A stretch of DNA of 64,000 nt from Lojkania enalia (Eukaryota; Ascomycota; Dothideomycetes; Pleosporales): positions 29,963 to 93,962 of the forward strand of contig ML986701.1 of assembly GCA_010094045.1 (NCBI GenBank), read 5' to 3'. Positions 34,104 to 45,103 of this stretch are shown here, piece by piece. Within the stretch, counting starts at the first letter, position 1, and the number at the start of each line of letters is the position of its first letter. A model generated the notes under the pieces. That model was not told where the DNA came from, ran no database searches, and was given only the letters and a program-made list of their open reading frames with translations. Both the position numbers and the translations under genes were made by a program.

Positions 34104-34307
34104 TATTATAGGGATTTTCAGCTAGTCTACCGAGCTGTATTAAATATCGACGTACGATATTACGGTTAATATTACGCCGGATATTATATTAGATATTAGT
34201 TAATATACCCCTTTTTCATATATATAAATATAGCCCGCTAGCTATCTTCAATCAACCAGTTCAACTCCTTATCTCCCTCCCTAAGATAAGATTCGCCTCT
34301 TACTATA
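34104..34307 (+). repeat. 3' LTR of copia C (204 bp)
   Basis: Same length as the 5' LTR; begins tattatag (from TGTTATAG) and ends ctata. It is followed by aaagg. Confidence 0.95.
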
Positions 34308-35259
34308 AAAGGAATACTATTAGAGATTATAGTAGACTTTAATAGATAGAACGAATATTATTTCTAAGTAACTAGCCGTGCGATATATAGAGTAATAATA
34401 GGGATAGTAGAAAGTAAGAGTATATACTTTAACTATTAACCTGGCACCCTGTATAGAAAGGTAATAGAAGATATTCTTAAGGGAAGATGTACGATAGATA
34501 AGCTAATACGAACTCCTATTTATATAGAGATAATACTATTAGTTAAAATCTTATATAAGGCGCTTATACCTAAAAGAGAACCTTATATAATACCTGTCTA
34601 GATACTAGCTTTAGGACTTTAAGCTTAAGAAGAGATTAAACCTACTTTTCTTCTACCCTCCTAAATATCTATACCTTAAATACTATTATATAATAATTAA
34701 GTCTATATAATATTTATACTAGAACTAACTAATATATATATAATACTAGGTACTAGGTATCTTATATCTATACTAGTACCTTACTATCTAAACTTATATT
34801 AACTACCGTTTATATAGGAATATAAGCTAGAAAAACTCGCTCCTAAAAAGATTATACAGTTTTAAAAGGTGTAGAAAAAGGAGAATAATTATACTAGCTG
34901 CTTATATAATATTCTAGCTAATAAGACTATAATATTTATTAAGTTATATTATTATTTAGATATTAACAAACTTATATATATAAATATCTTTTTAAATATC
35001 TTTAAAAATCGTACGTAGATATACTATTTCTATAATATTAGTCCTAGTTATACCTAAAAAGCTCTATATAAACTCCTCAACTAGTACTTTAATATAAATA
35101 TTAACTATAACTAGTATTAGATAAACTAGACTATAATAATATTCGTATAATATTAATAAGAGAACTTAAATAAGTTTATATACGAAGTTCTTAAGATAAT
35201 AATTAATAAGCTTACTCTTACTTAGAGAGCTTTTAGTATAAACTTCTAAGGCGAAGTAC
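34308..35259 (+). pseudogene. remnant X, part 2 (unknown protein)
   Basis: Continues the frame of 28151-28573 across the copia insertion: GILLEIIVDFNR, NEYYF, VTSRAIYRVIIGIVESKSIY, then KVIEDILKGRCTIDKLIRTP, ALIPKREPYIIPV, ILALGL, PTFLLPS, IILGTRYLISILVPYYLNLY, KLEKLAPKKII, NYTSCLYNILANKTIIFIKL and NIFKNRT. Stops are few and mostly at likely Gln codons. It is a sizeable globular protein of more than 300 residues including part 1. The blocks KREPYIIPV and APKKIIQF may be diagnostic, but I cannot name a family. It ends at the P1 insertion at 35262, so its carboxyl end is not seen. Confidence 0.5.
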
Positions 35260-35261
35260 TA

Positions 35262-36742
35262 ACATACCTTATAAGCGAGCGGCCTATATAAGCGAGCAGT
35301 CCACCCTATTAACTTTTTTAACCTTTATATACGTATAGCTTAACAACTAAGTAATATAATAGCAATTTACAACTTACGCGATTATTCTATAAAAACCTCT
35401 ATATCCTTCTAGTATATATAAAAATTATGCCCAGTTTTACCGCAGCGGCTATAGCACGCTTTATACTATCTGCTCGTACCTAATCGCACCCTAAATTAGC
35501 GTATTATAGCCCGAGTTTTCTCCTTATCATCCTTTTCAGCAATAATTATCTCTCCTTATACTTTTATTAGGGTCCCTTACGCTTGAATCTGCTTTTTTTT
35601 CCGATGTTTCCATTTTATTGCTACTTTATTTACTTCTTAAAGGCTGACGATTTTATTACATATTAACCCGATCTAATATATTACTTTTATAGAGCTTTTC
35701 TTAAGCTAATTTAGCTTCTTAATAATAGAAGCTGGCGAAGAACTTATATCCCTTTAAATCCGATTATAAATTAATATTAATTAAGCTTCTAGCTCGCGCG
35801 TGTTACTTAGTATTTTTACTTCTTATAGGGTATTATCTTATACTAGCGGTATTAGCGTACAAAGCTTTATATTAAGTTTTAAAAGTACTACTTCTAGATT
35901 AAATAGGACTAGACCAGCTCCTTAAAAGCTTATATAAATATTATCCTTTATAATTAATATATTAAAAGCAGCTTTAAAGGCTGGAAAGAACTTAAGTTTT
36001 ATAATATAGTTGATATAATTATATACTAAGACTGAGATCTAATTTCTATATATACGCTTTAATAGTAAGAAGTAGCCTATATCTAGTAGCTGTAATAGGT
36101 ATAATAAATGAGCTGGTATATAGAGTAGAATAATACCCTATTTCTCGTAGAGTTTCTGGAAATTAAGCGAGTTATAGCTGTTATAGCTATTAAAGATTAG
36201 TAGTCGACGTGCGTCTATTATACAATCCTTTATATACTTATAAAAGTGCTTTAACTACTTAATACTAAGTTTATTTATTATCCAGCCGTTCTCGCTAACT
36301 GCGATAGCCCAGTTCTTAAGTATATTATTACCTTTATACTAGGTAGAGAGATAGTAGTAGCCAGCGATAATAATAAAGGGTAGGAGCGCTTAGCTAGTAC
36401 TATTAATCTCCTAAATTACTAAAATCTATTTATAATTACCTAATTAAATTACCTTTAGTTAATTATATCTCTCTATACCTATAATAACTAGTTGTAATAA
36501 GATAATACCTATTTAAAAGCTAGATTTGTTAAAGTTATATATATCCTCGTCTATAATACTATACTTCTCTTTAGTACACCGTATAAGCTTAAACTAGCCT
36601 TTAATTATCTTAAGATCTTCGTATAGAGCTTTCTAGCGATTATAAGGCCGATTTAAGCGTATCTTAAGCTTAGGAGTACGTCTAATAAAGTTCCTAGGCT
36701 AATATATACTAATCTAGCCTATACCGCGTTTAGTAAGTAAGC
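35262..36742 (-). mobile_element. pogo-type transposon P1, second copy, cut by the gap
   Basis: Starts acatacc after a TA and follows P1 of 19231-24773 without the P2 insertion. The minus-strand transposase is readable: near 36480-36400 GIILL, LVIIGIERYN and LGNYK; near 36330-36220 NWAIAVSENGWI, LKHFYKYIKDCIIDAR; near 36100 IPAHLLYLL, LLDIGYF, with the third catalytic Asp kept. The right end with its inverted repeat is lost in the 25-N gap. It occupies the downstream end of remnant X. Confidence 0.88.
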
Positions 36743-36767
36743 NNNNNNNNNNNNNNNNNNNNNNNNN
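36743..36767. other. assembly gap, 25 N
   Basis: Twenty-five unknown bases between a truncated P1 copy and a truncated R1 copy. The true distance is unknown; about 380 bp of P1 is missing at least. Confidence 0.98.
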
Positions 36768-36970
36768 AGGGACCTAGAAATTCTATTAACACCTATAGGC
36801 CTTGTACGAAAGGATATAGAAGAACTACTAAGCTACTTATAAGGGAGTGTGCAACTATATACGGAAGGGAAAAGGGGTAGAACCGGGGGTAGAATAAGAT
36901 AAGCAAAAAGCTTTGGGATAAGGTTGTATATGAAGCTTTTCGTGGAACGATTTCTTTACATCGTTATAAT
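36768..36970. mobile_element. R1 repeat, partial, inverted, least mutated copy
   Basis: Reverse complement of most of 4235-4509, with its left end lost in the gap. It keeps more CpA, TpG and CpG than the other copies (for example ggggtagaaccggg and gatttctttacatcg), so it is the best guide to the ancestral R1 sequence. Confidence 0.7.
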
Positions 36971-37195
36971 AGAGACCAGCTAATTTAAAAGTGCTATAGG
37001 TAGTATAGTAAGGTTAAGTATAACTCGTAGACGTATAAAAATAATACTATAAATATAAAAGAATAGACTACTATACTATATAATATAATAGAATATAAGA
37101 AAATATAATATTTTATAAAAAGTAGTTGCGATTTTAGTACAGTTTTAGTATTATAATTAGCTTACTTAGATAATTAGCTTACTTATACTATATAT
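36971..37195 (+). mobile_element. P2 terminal fragment (about 225 bp)
   Basis: Reverse complement of the left end of P2 (compare 42829-43060), ending in the P2 inverted repeat at a TA (37196-37197). The TA lies in gypsy gag at the site ctattctctagc known from E and F, so this was a genuine P2 insertion whose other part is deleted or replaced by the R1 sequence. Confidence 0.75.
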
Positions 37196-37197
37196 TA

Positions 37198-37600
37198 TTC
37201 TCCAGCTAATCGGCTATAAATAGTTCGGTTTATACTAGTAGTATTTCTTCTATATTTATTATTATAGCTAAAATCTTATCTTTATTTAGAAAGAAGGTTA
37301 TACTATTAAACTTAAAATATAGCTCTATTAATATAAGAAAGAGGTTAATATATTTCTTCTTACTATTAAACTTTCTTAGTAAAGCTATTTTAGCTTATAC
37401 TTATTATTTAGTTTTAGCTAGGTCGGCTCTAACTATAGCTAGCTTATATTATATCTATATAATATAAGTCTTCTATTTCTATACTTTTTATACTATAGTT
37501 TCTTTTAAGACTTACAGCCTTTAGGTTATTATAACTTAACTTTATAATATAGTAGATATCTTTAAATAGTTCCTATTCTCTTAATATTAGATAGTTATTA
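37198..37600 (-). pseudogene. gypsy (E/F family) gag, amino-terminal fragment
   Basis: Minus-strand sequence matching F 61770-62170 and E 26160-26562: the first part of gag next to the 5' LTR. It belongs to the LTR that starts at 37601. The rest of the element to the left has been lost through the P2 fragment and the R1/gap junction. Only the region before the conserved capsid end is present, so no motif can be named here. Identification rests on the match to F. Confidence 0.75.
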
Positions 37601-37631
37601 TATTACTAACCTATATACTACTAGTATATAT

Positions 37632-37795
37632 TGTTAAGCTATAGCAGATAGAGTAGAAGGAAGTATATTATTATTACTTGCTTAGTGAAGCGCGCTCTCT
37701 AAAAGAACTATCTAAATAGAGCTAGTCCTAATTAGGATTAGTCTATAAACGCTGATATTTATAAGGTCTATTACCTTAATATCTACCTTCTAATA
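37632..37795 (-). repeat. 3' LTR of copia M (164 bp)
   Basis: Starts tgttaagctat and ends taata. It is 30 bp longer than the partner LTR because of a block after aagaact that holds the palindrome tcctaattagga. Confidence 0.9.
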
Positions 37796-37849
37796 TACCC
37801 TCTAGACTAAACGGAAACTACAGCATATATCTATATATATTACTTAATA

Positions 37850-40800
37850 GTAGCTCCTACTAGTACTAACCGTAAGCGATTAACGCTTCTCCTATACTTA
37901 GTTGCTGCAGGAATCGACTATAGGCTTTAGTAGAGAGGGGCTTAGTTAGACTGTCTACTACTATATTAACTATTATAATGTGTTCGAGTTGTAATTAACC
38001 AAGAGCTACTTACTCCTTAATCTAGTAATAATAGATATCGATATGCTTACTTCGCTGGTAGTATTCTTCCTATTTAATAAGCTTAATAGCTAGTAGATTA
38101 TCGACGTAAAGCTTTAGGGGTTAAAGTAGTTTATATAATATACCTAGCTTAGTGCAGAATTAATAGAGTTACGCTACTTCCTTAGCTACGTATATAATAG
38201 CTACGTATTTAGCTTCTATTATTAATATTGTTATCAACCGCTCCTTAAAAGATTGATAGTAAATTGTTCCTCTAAATAGCTTAAATAGATATCTAGCTGT
38301 CGATTTACGATCCTTATAATTAGTATATAATAAATCTAAGTAGCTTATAAGAGGTGCTTCTAGTATATAGGCGAAGTACTCGATTAGTACTCTTTAAGCT
38401 CTATCTAGTACTAAGAACTTTATAACGTAGTTATATATAGTATAGAGATAATCTACAATCTATAATATATACTTATAGTATAGGCTTGTTAGATTGCTGT
38501 TAAAGCGTCCTAGGAAGGTAATATAATATACAATATTTAGTTGTATAAGATATATAAGATATAGTAACTTACTAATAACTAACTAATATTTATTAAGCAA
38601 TTCGGTATTATAGATATCTTCTTTAGGGCGAGCTGTAAGTTTAATAGCTGAGAGATTAAATAGTATACTACGCTTGCGATAGTTCTCTTACTAAAGTATT
38701 AATACAAGTTTCTTAATATATAATGCTATAGAGAGCTCTATTATATATATTATATAATCGCGCGCGATGCGGATTCTAAGGTAATAGTTTAGTAGGCTAA
38801 AATCGCGATATTTATAGGTGCTTATAACTATTTGTTTTATAGCTGCTATACCTTTAGCTGTTAGATAAATAAAGAATAGATCGTCGACATATACGATAAT
38901 AATCTACTATAGCTCTTTACCAATAAAGATATATAGATTAGAATTAAGAGGTCTATATCTATATAATATTAAGTAGCGACTAATCTCTTTATACTAAAGT
39001 TATAGTAACTAGTAGAGACTATAAAGTACTTTATTAAGTCGTACGATTGTACTATCTAGTAGTTAAGCGTAGATAGGGTTGTTTTCGTCTATCTTTCTAT
39101 TTAGGAAGGCTGTAACGACATTAACCTAGTTATACTCTAGATTAAGAGCGTTAACTAGTACTAGAATTAACTTAATAGTTATAGAGCATGCTACTCCTAT
39201 ATATATATCTTCCTAGAGATCTAAATATTAGTAATTGCTGCAGACAATAAAGTGTGCTTTATACTATATTAGATATTCTTTATTATTAAACTTATATTTA
39301 TATACCTATTTAGTAGATAGTATAGTAGTTCTAGCTGGTATATAATTAATAATCTACTAGGTGCTATTCTCTATATACAATTCTATTTCTTCTTCTTCTA
39401 TCTTATACTACTACTCTAAATATTAATATACGCGCGCCTACTTTAGTAAAGTAGATTTAAGTAGGAGATTTAGATCGTCTCTTATACTATAAGTATCTAT
39501 TATAACTACTAAAGCGAAATTTTGTATAAGGGTAATAAAAACGCTTAGTATTACCTTATCTTAAAGAGATATGTTGTTAACTATTAATACTATATTTAGA
39601 TTAAACTATTAGGGCGTATAATATAAGAATCGACGTATAGACTTAGCTGGTGGAGCTGCCGTCTTACGAGGACGGCTACGAGGCTTCTTTACTAGTAGCG
39701 GAGGTGGCGGTAACAGCGATGGATTATTCTCATCGCTCTATTACTCGTCTATCTCTTGTTACTCCTGCCTAAAATCGTATCCTCTACCTTACTTAAGGAG
39801 ATTAATATATTCGTTATTATTTAGCTGTAAAGGTATTTATAGAAGCGTTAGCTGTAGTAGTAGCGTACCCCCTAGATTCTATATACCCTCTAGATAGTTA
39901 GATTCCTCTTCCTAGATATATAGACGCTCGTTATATTAAGCTTTTTAAGCTTAATAAGGTACGCGGCCTGCAACTAACAGGTATTAGAGGAAGGTTACAG
40001 AGCTTAATTATATAACCTTCTTACTCTATAGATCCTATATAAGGAATATCCGAGATCCCTTACGGCTAATTATATAGCTCTTATAGCTGTATTCTTTAAA
40101 CTTCTTACTTTTAACGCGACTCTCCTTTAAAATAAGTATATAACTAATCTCTCTCTAATAGTAAAGGTTATAGAGATTTAGTACTAGATTTTAACAACCT
40201 AGGAATTCGTTAAATACTTGCAAAGGTGTCTTACTATTAGTAAGTACTATAATAAGCGATAGATTAAAGAGTTGTACTATATACTTCGCGGCGTATAGCT
40301 AGAATATTAGTAGTAGGTATAGTACTCTAATAAGGATGTATCGCACTTTATCTGTAGTAAACTTATTACTAGCTTCAGCAACGCTATTCTAGTGTGCTAT
40401 ATATAGTGTTAAAGGCTATAACTACGTTCCCTACTTCTTAAAATGTTTAATAGTTACCTGATTAATAAAACATTTATTATTATTAAGACGATAGACCTTA
40501 ATAATATTATTATACTAGGTAGTAACCATTCTATCGAAATTAAGTAGTACTTGGGTAATTTCTGCGCGGGATTTAACAAAGTAGATCTATTAATAGTACG
40601 TAAAATTGTCTATAAGGAGTAACTAGTATTACTTTCTATCAGGACCTAGTAGTAAGATATAACTAACAACGTTGAGATATACGACGTTAAATACTTATTA
40701 AGCTTAATATTATAGAGTGCGAGAGATCTATTAATAACCTTTTACTTTATAGTATATTTCGCAGTCGAACTTCTTAGTATTTTTAAACTTTAAGCTGTTA

Positions 40801-41480
40801 ATAGTCTTAAGTAGCTACTTTAAATCGTCTAGGTTTGTATAGCTCTAGATTTTATAAGCTTCTTATAGGGTAATCTCTTACTCTTAAGCTAGCTATAAGT
40901 CTCGGGAAGAGAATGTAGCGACGTAAGCTATTAAGAAAGCTGCTTATACCTCGTCTATATACTTAAGGAAAGTAGATATTCTATTAATCTTAGGGACGTA
41001 GGTAATCTTACTATTATCCTTAATACGTAGTAGCTTCTAATAGAGACTATAATAGTATAGTTCTTTTAGTTAAAGCTAATCTAGGGAAATAATAGAGACG
41101 TAGAGACTTGGATAGTATAGTACTTTTATAAAGCGTATATCGATAGTACTACTACTAGCTAGGGAAATGCGAAGCTGTATTATACCTTTACCTTCTACTC
41201 TAGTAAGACTACTGCCTGTCTTTATATATCCTATACTAAATTGTTCTATTAAAATAAACTTGGTCCTATTATTATATATATACTTGTTAGCTCTAGTATT
41301 AAAGATAATTTAATTCTTATAGGGCTTCTGTAGTATTTACTCGATTATATATCACGGTGTTGACGAGACCTAAGTATTATAGCTACTTGCTAATATACTA
41401 GCGATAGTACTAAAATTAGCTAACGGTATATAGTTTGATTAAGCTAATTAGATTAATTTTTATACTAATTCTAGGTGTTT
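37850..41480 (-). pseudogene. copia M pol (integrase, RT, RNase H)
   Basis: Read from high to low coordinates. Integrase near 40700-40200: LLGPDRK, LLLIDNFTYY, then VYRLNNNKCFIN (the second acidic residue of DNG-type motifs now Asn) and VTIKHFKK. Reverse transcriptase: IIIVYVDDLFFIYLTAKG near 38888-38930, with the YVDD intact, then KYRDFSLLNYYL. RNase H near 38350-38150: YLFKLFRGTIYY, then EAKYVAIIYVAKEVALL. Near 37990-37880 the carboxyl end reads SKHIDIYYYQIKE and VDSLTKPLS, the usual copia ending. Gln and Trp codons are often stops. The protease was not pinned down. Confidence 0.9.
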
Positions 41481-41499
41481 ATTAAGAAATTATTTTAAT

Positions 41500-42560
41500 A
41501 CTTTCTCTAGATATATAAACTAGCAGTTTAATTTACCCCCCAGATATTTATATTAGTAGCTAGGACAGTACCTCCTTTCTATAGGCTTACTGTTAGTAGG
41601 CTTACTCCTAGTCTTAGTATCGCTCTTACCCTTACTTTTATACTGATTACTACTAGGCTGCTATATATCTTTTAGCTGTACTTAAAGTACTATTACCTTT
41701 TTAATTAGATCCTCTTAACGTAATTTATTGTTAATTTCATTGATTATAGTATTAATATCTAGAACTCTACCTTAATATAAGATCTAACGCTATTACTACA
41801 TGTAGGTTTTAAATTAATCTTTAATAGCAACGATAAACTAGAATATAATACCCTTAGGACTAGGCTTAAGATTGATATTATCTAATCGCGTAAGACCAGC
41901 TTTAAATTTACTAGTAAATTAAGATATACTATTATAGTAACTACTACGCAGGCTAAAGAAATTAGCCTAGAGGGTATACTCCTCTATAAAACCTTACTCT
42001 TTATAGTGCTTAAGGATAGTATCTAAGAGTACTCCTGCTATCTTATATGAGCGTAGACCTTTAAGTGTCTCTTAGTAAACTATAGCGAGTAGAATACTTA
42101 TAATAAAGGCTTCCTTCTTAATATAGTCGCGATAGTCCTTCTACTATTAGTTATATTATATCTTATAAACGTTATTAGTGCGTTAAATATTCTCGAAATT
42201 ACTTTATTAGGCGAGCCTTACTACCTACAGCTCTATATCGTCTGGACGTAGCGGTAGGTTCTAATATATCAGCTTACTAGGCTTAGGTAGTAGAGATACT
42301 CCTTCTAGGATATCCTTAGCAGCTTTACTAACGACTTAGTTTCGTAAAGCGGCTTCCTATAGTAAAATATTCTTATTATCCTTTACTAGGTTCATAACTC
42401 CTTTATAGTCTACTATAATAGTATCACGTCCTATATTAGTAGCGCGAGCTAAACTCGGTTGGTTAACTAGGTACTACTATTAGGCTACCTATTAGTTAGT
42501 AATAGTAAGCTAGAGATTAATATAATAATTAATCTAATTTACTATAGGCTAGAAGTATAG
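41500..42560 (-). pseudogene. copia M gag remnant
   Basis: Minus-strand sequence between the 5' LTR and pol, where gag belongs. Near 41580-41530 it reads RRYCPSY, a stop, YKYLGGKLNC, a degraded nucleocapsid zinc knuckle of the form C-P-x-C with Gly-Gly before the last Cys. The capsid part at 42500-41700 is readable only in pieces. The start codon was not identified. Confidence 0.7.
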
Positions 42561-42564
42561 CTAA

Positions 42565-42576
42565 AAGCTTATAACC
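42565..42576 (-). promoter_or_regulatory. primer-binding site of copia M (initiator tRNA-Met type)
   Basis: On the minus strand the bases directly inside the 5' LTR read ggttataagc, which is GGTTATGAGC after one reversed TpA change. The same motif follows the 5' LTR of the unrelated copia C. Confidence 0.65.
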
Positions 42577-42710
42577 TGTTAAGTTATAGTAGATAGAGTA
42601 GGAGGAAGTATATTATTATTACTTGCTTAGTAAAGCGCGCTCTCTAGAAGAACTAGTCTATAAACGCCGATGTTTGTGAGGTCTATCACCTTAATATCTA
42701 CCCTCCAATA
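42577..42710 (-). repeat. 5' LTR of copia M (134 bp)
   Basis: Matches 37632-37795 apart from the missing 30-bp block. It is less mutated (keeps cgccgatgtttgtgagg). Followed by the duplication tatat. Confidence 0.9.
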
Positions 42711-42828
42711 TATATAATAACTACTATTATAGTCGTATATATACTAGGGTCTTATTTATATTAGATTGGTTAGAAGTAGTAACTTTAGTAAAGAGAAAGT
42801 AGTAGGATTATCTAGTTTTTTAAGTATA

Positions 42829-44700
42829 ACGTATAGTATAAGCGAGCTAATCACCTAAATAAGCTGATTATAATACTAAAACTATACTAAAATTGCAACT
42901 ACTTTTCGTAAAATATTATACTTTCTTATATTCTATTATACTATATAGTATAGTAGCCTATTCTTCTATATCTATAGCATTATTTTTATACGTCTACGAG
43001 TTATATCTAGCCTTACTATACTATCTATAGTACCTTTAAGTTAGCTAGTCTCTATTAACGCGAGCCTTCTTCCTACCCTTCTTTCTATTAGTATAAGTAC
43101 TAAACTCTTTTAGAATAGTTAATTAAGCGTTTTCTTTAATTATTAGGTTACCTTCCTTTTATATATACTTTCTTTTATACGATTAATATTATATAGCAGC
43201 CTTATTAGCTACTTAAAACTTAGTAACCTAAGTATATAATAGTACGTTTTTATATATTATATATATAGTACCCTTTATAAACTGTTTAAACGCCTCTACT
43301 ATTAAAGTAGATAAACTATCTAGATACTTTTAAACTCTTAATTAAATATACGTAGATTAAAACCTAAATTTAATAGGATTATTTAGTATTTTTAATTTCT
43401 AAGAGGTATCTTTAACTATAAAGAGTATTAATATATATAGTTAAATTTTAAGCTTTAATAGTATTATATCTAGGTCGAATAAAACTAGGCTAGTATTTTA
43501 AAAGCTACTTAAGATATTACTCTTTATAATTACTATATTAAAAGCTACTTTAAAATAGGATAAGAACTCGATTTTCGTAATATAGTTAATATAACCGTAT
43601 ATTAGCTGCTCGACTTAGCACCCGTACGCAGTTTTTAAAGGCGAGAAACAACTTATATTTAGTAGCTATAGTAGATGCGATAAATATAGAGGTATATAAA
43701 GAGTAATAATATTCTTTTTCTTATAGAGCTGCCTAAATTTAAGTAAGTTATAACTGTTATAGCTATTAAGAATTAGTAATTAATATATACTAATAGTATA
43801 ATCCTTTATATATATGTTAAAGTACTTTAACTACTTAATACTAATATTATTTATCGTCTAGCCGTTATTAGTAACCTATATAGCCTAGGTTAGTAGAATA
43901 TTATCTTATTTATACTATATAGAGAGGTGGTAGGTACCTATAAAGATAATAAAAGGTAGTATTATCTATTCTATTATATTAATACTCTAGATAACTATAG
44001 TCTACTTATAATTACCTAGCTAGAGCTGCTTTAGTTAATTCTATCTCTTAGAGCTAGTAACTACTACTCCTATTAATATTACGCCTATTATAAAGTCTAA
44101 TTTGTTAAAGTTATATATATCTTTATTAATAATACTATACTTAGCCTTTATATTCTATATAAGGTAGAACTAGCCTTTTATAACCTTAAGATTCTTATAT
44201 TTAGTTCTTAAATAGTCGTACTTTTAATTAAATTTAACCTTAAGCTTAGACATATATTTAATAAAGTTCTCTACCTAGTTCTTTCTAACCTAGCTAGTAG
44301 AGCGTACAGCTAATAGTAAATTAGCTATATTTTAAATAGTAGTAAGTTGTAGTAGAAATTCTCTTATATCTAAATCTAGTATATATTAAATAATTACCTA
44401 CTTCTTAATCTTACTAAACTTTATTAAATTAGGCCGGCAATTATATTATAGAGCTATTTCTTATCTTTATATACTAAGTATACTTTAGAAGATATTATAG
44501 ATTAATGCAATATAACGCATAGTTAGTATTATATCTTATTAAAGAGCTTAGGGTATAAGCTATATTCTAGCTTCTTTCTAAATTAATTCTATAGTTATTA
44601 GTTATAGTATAATACTATAAAGTATAATTATCGCGATTTTAGTAGAGTTTTAGTATTATAATTAACTCGCTTAGGTAATTAGCTTACTTATATTATACGT
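42829..44700 (-). mobile_element. pogo-type transposon P2-G (1872 bp)
   Basis: Complete pogo element between TA duplications (42827-42828 and 44701-44702), with inverted repeats of about 66 bp at 42829-42894 and 44635-44700. Same length as P2-H. It is the uninterrupted copy of the family and the best template for it. Confidence 0.93.
42900..44620 (-). pseudogene. P2 transposase remnant (pogo/Fot1 DDE)
   Basis: Acted as the cut-and-paste enzyme of P2. On the minus strand, near 44070-43980, GVVVTSSKR, LGNYK and TIVI, then INIIG match the pogo block that follows the first catalytic Asp (family form GNREWVTVI). Further on, SHLL, LLNISCFSPLKTAYG near 43640-43610 is the block of the third catalytic Asp, here changed to Asn, followed by INYITKIEFLSYFKVAFN. 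The amino-terminal DNA-binding part at 44100-44600 is poorly readable. Many stops lie at Gln and Trp positions. Confidence 0.88.
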
Positions 44701-45103
44701 TAATATATATTTTTAGAAGTCTAATATAGTAATAAAATAAATCTATAAGAATAATTATATAGGATCTAATCTTCTAAGAAGATCTTCTATCTTATATAGT
44801 TAGGTCTAAAACTACTAAGCCTAGCTTATTAGGTCTATTAAGTCTATTAGATCCGTTCTACTATACCTAATACTTCTACTATTATTATATATATAGGTTA
44901 TACTATACCTTATTATCTAGCTAATTATCTCCCTAGTTCTTATAATCCTACTACTTATTATCCGATAATTAGTTTTTAATATACTTCTACCTATTATTAC
45001 CTTATTAGTCCTCGTCTAAATTAACTTATATAGTAGCTAATATTAGATTAGATCTTAACTATAAAGGTAATACTCCTTAATATTCTATATTTATAATAAT
45101 TAA

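Larger units (their letters stand above)
28579..34307 (+). mobile_element. copia element C, full-length Ty1/copia
   Basis: A 5729-bp LTR retrotransposon: 204-bp LTRs, target duplication aaagg, a primer-binding site matching the anticodon region of initiator tRNA-Met, gag, then pol in the copia order protease, integrase, reverse transcriptase, RNase H, and a purine tract before the 3' LTR. It interrupts remnant X and is therefore younger. A 3' fragment of a second copy lies at 52731-53784 on the minus strand. Stops throughout make it inactive. Confidence 0.95.
37632..42710 (-). mobile_element. copia element M, full-length, minus strand
   Basis: A 5079-bp Ty1/copia element coding on the minus strand. 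LTRs at 42577-42710 (5') and 37632-37795 (3'), target duplication tatat at 37627-37631 and 42711-42715, and a primer-binding site of the initiator tRNA-Met type inside the 5' LTR. It belongs to a different family from copia C: LTR and protein sequences do not match. The reverse transcriptase YVDD box is unbroken, but stops elsewhere make it inactive. Confidence 0.93.
37601..45098 (-). repeat. 5' LTR of an E/F-family gypsy, split by copia M and pogo P2-G
   Basis: The LTR survives in three pieces: 37601-37631, 42711-42828 and 44701-45098. They join in the order of the F LTR (62171-62709), starting tattacta and ending tttataata. Copia M entered near its start, with duplication tatat, and P2-G entered later in its course at a TA. 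Removing both restores one LTR of about 540 bp. Confidence 0.85.
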
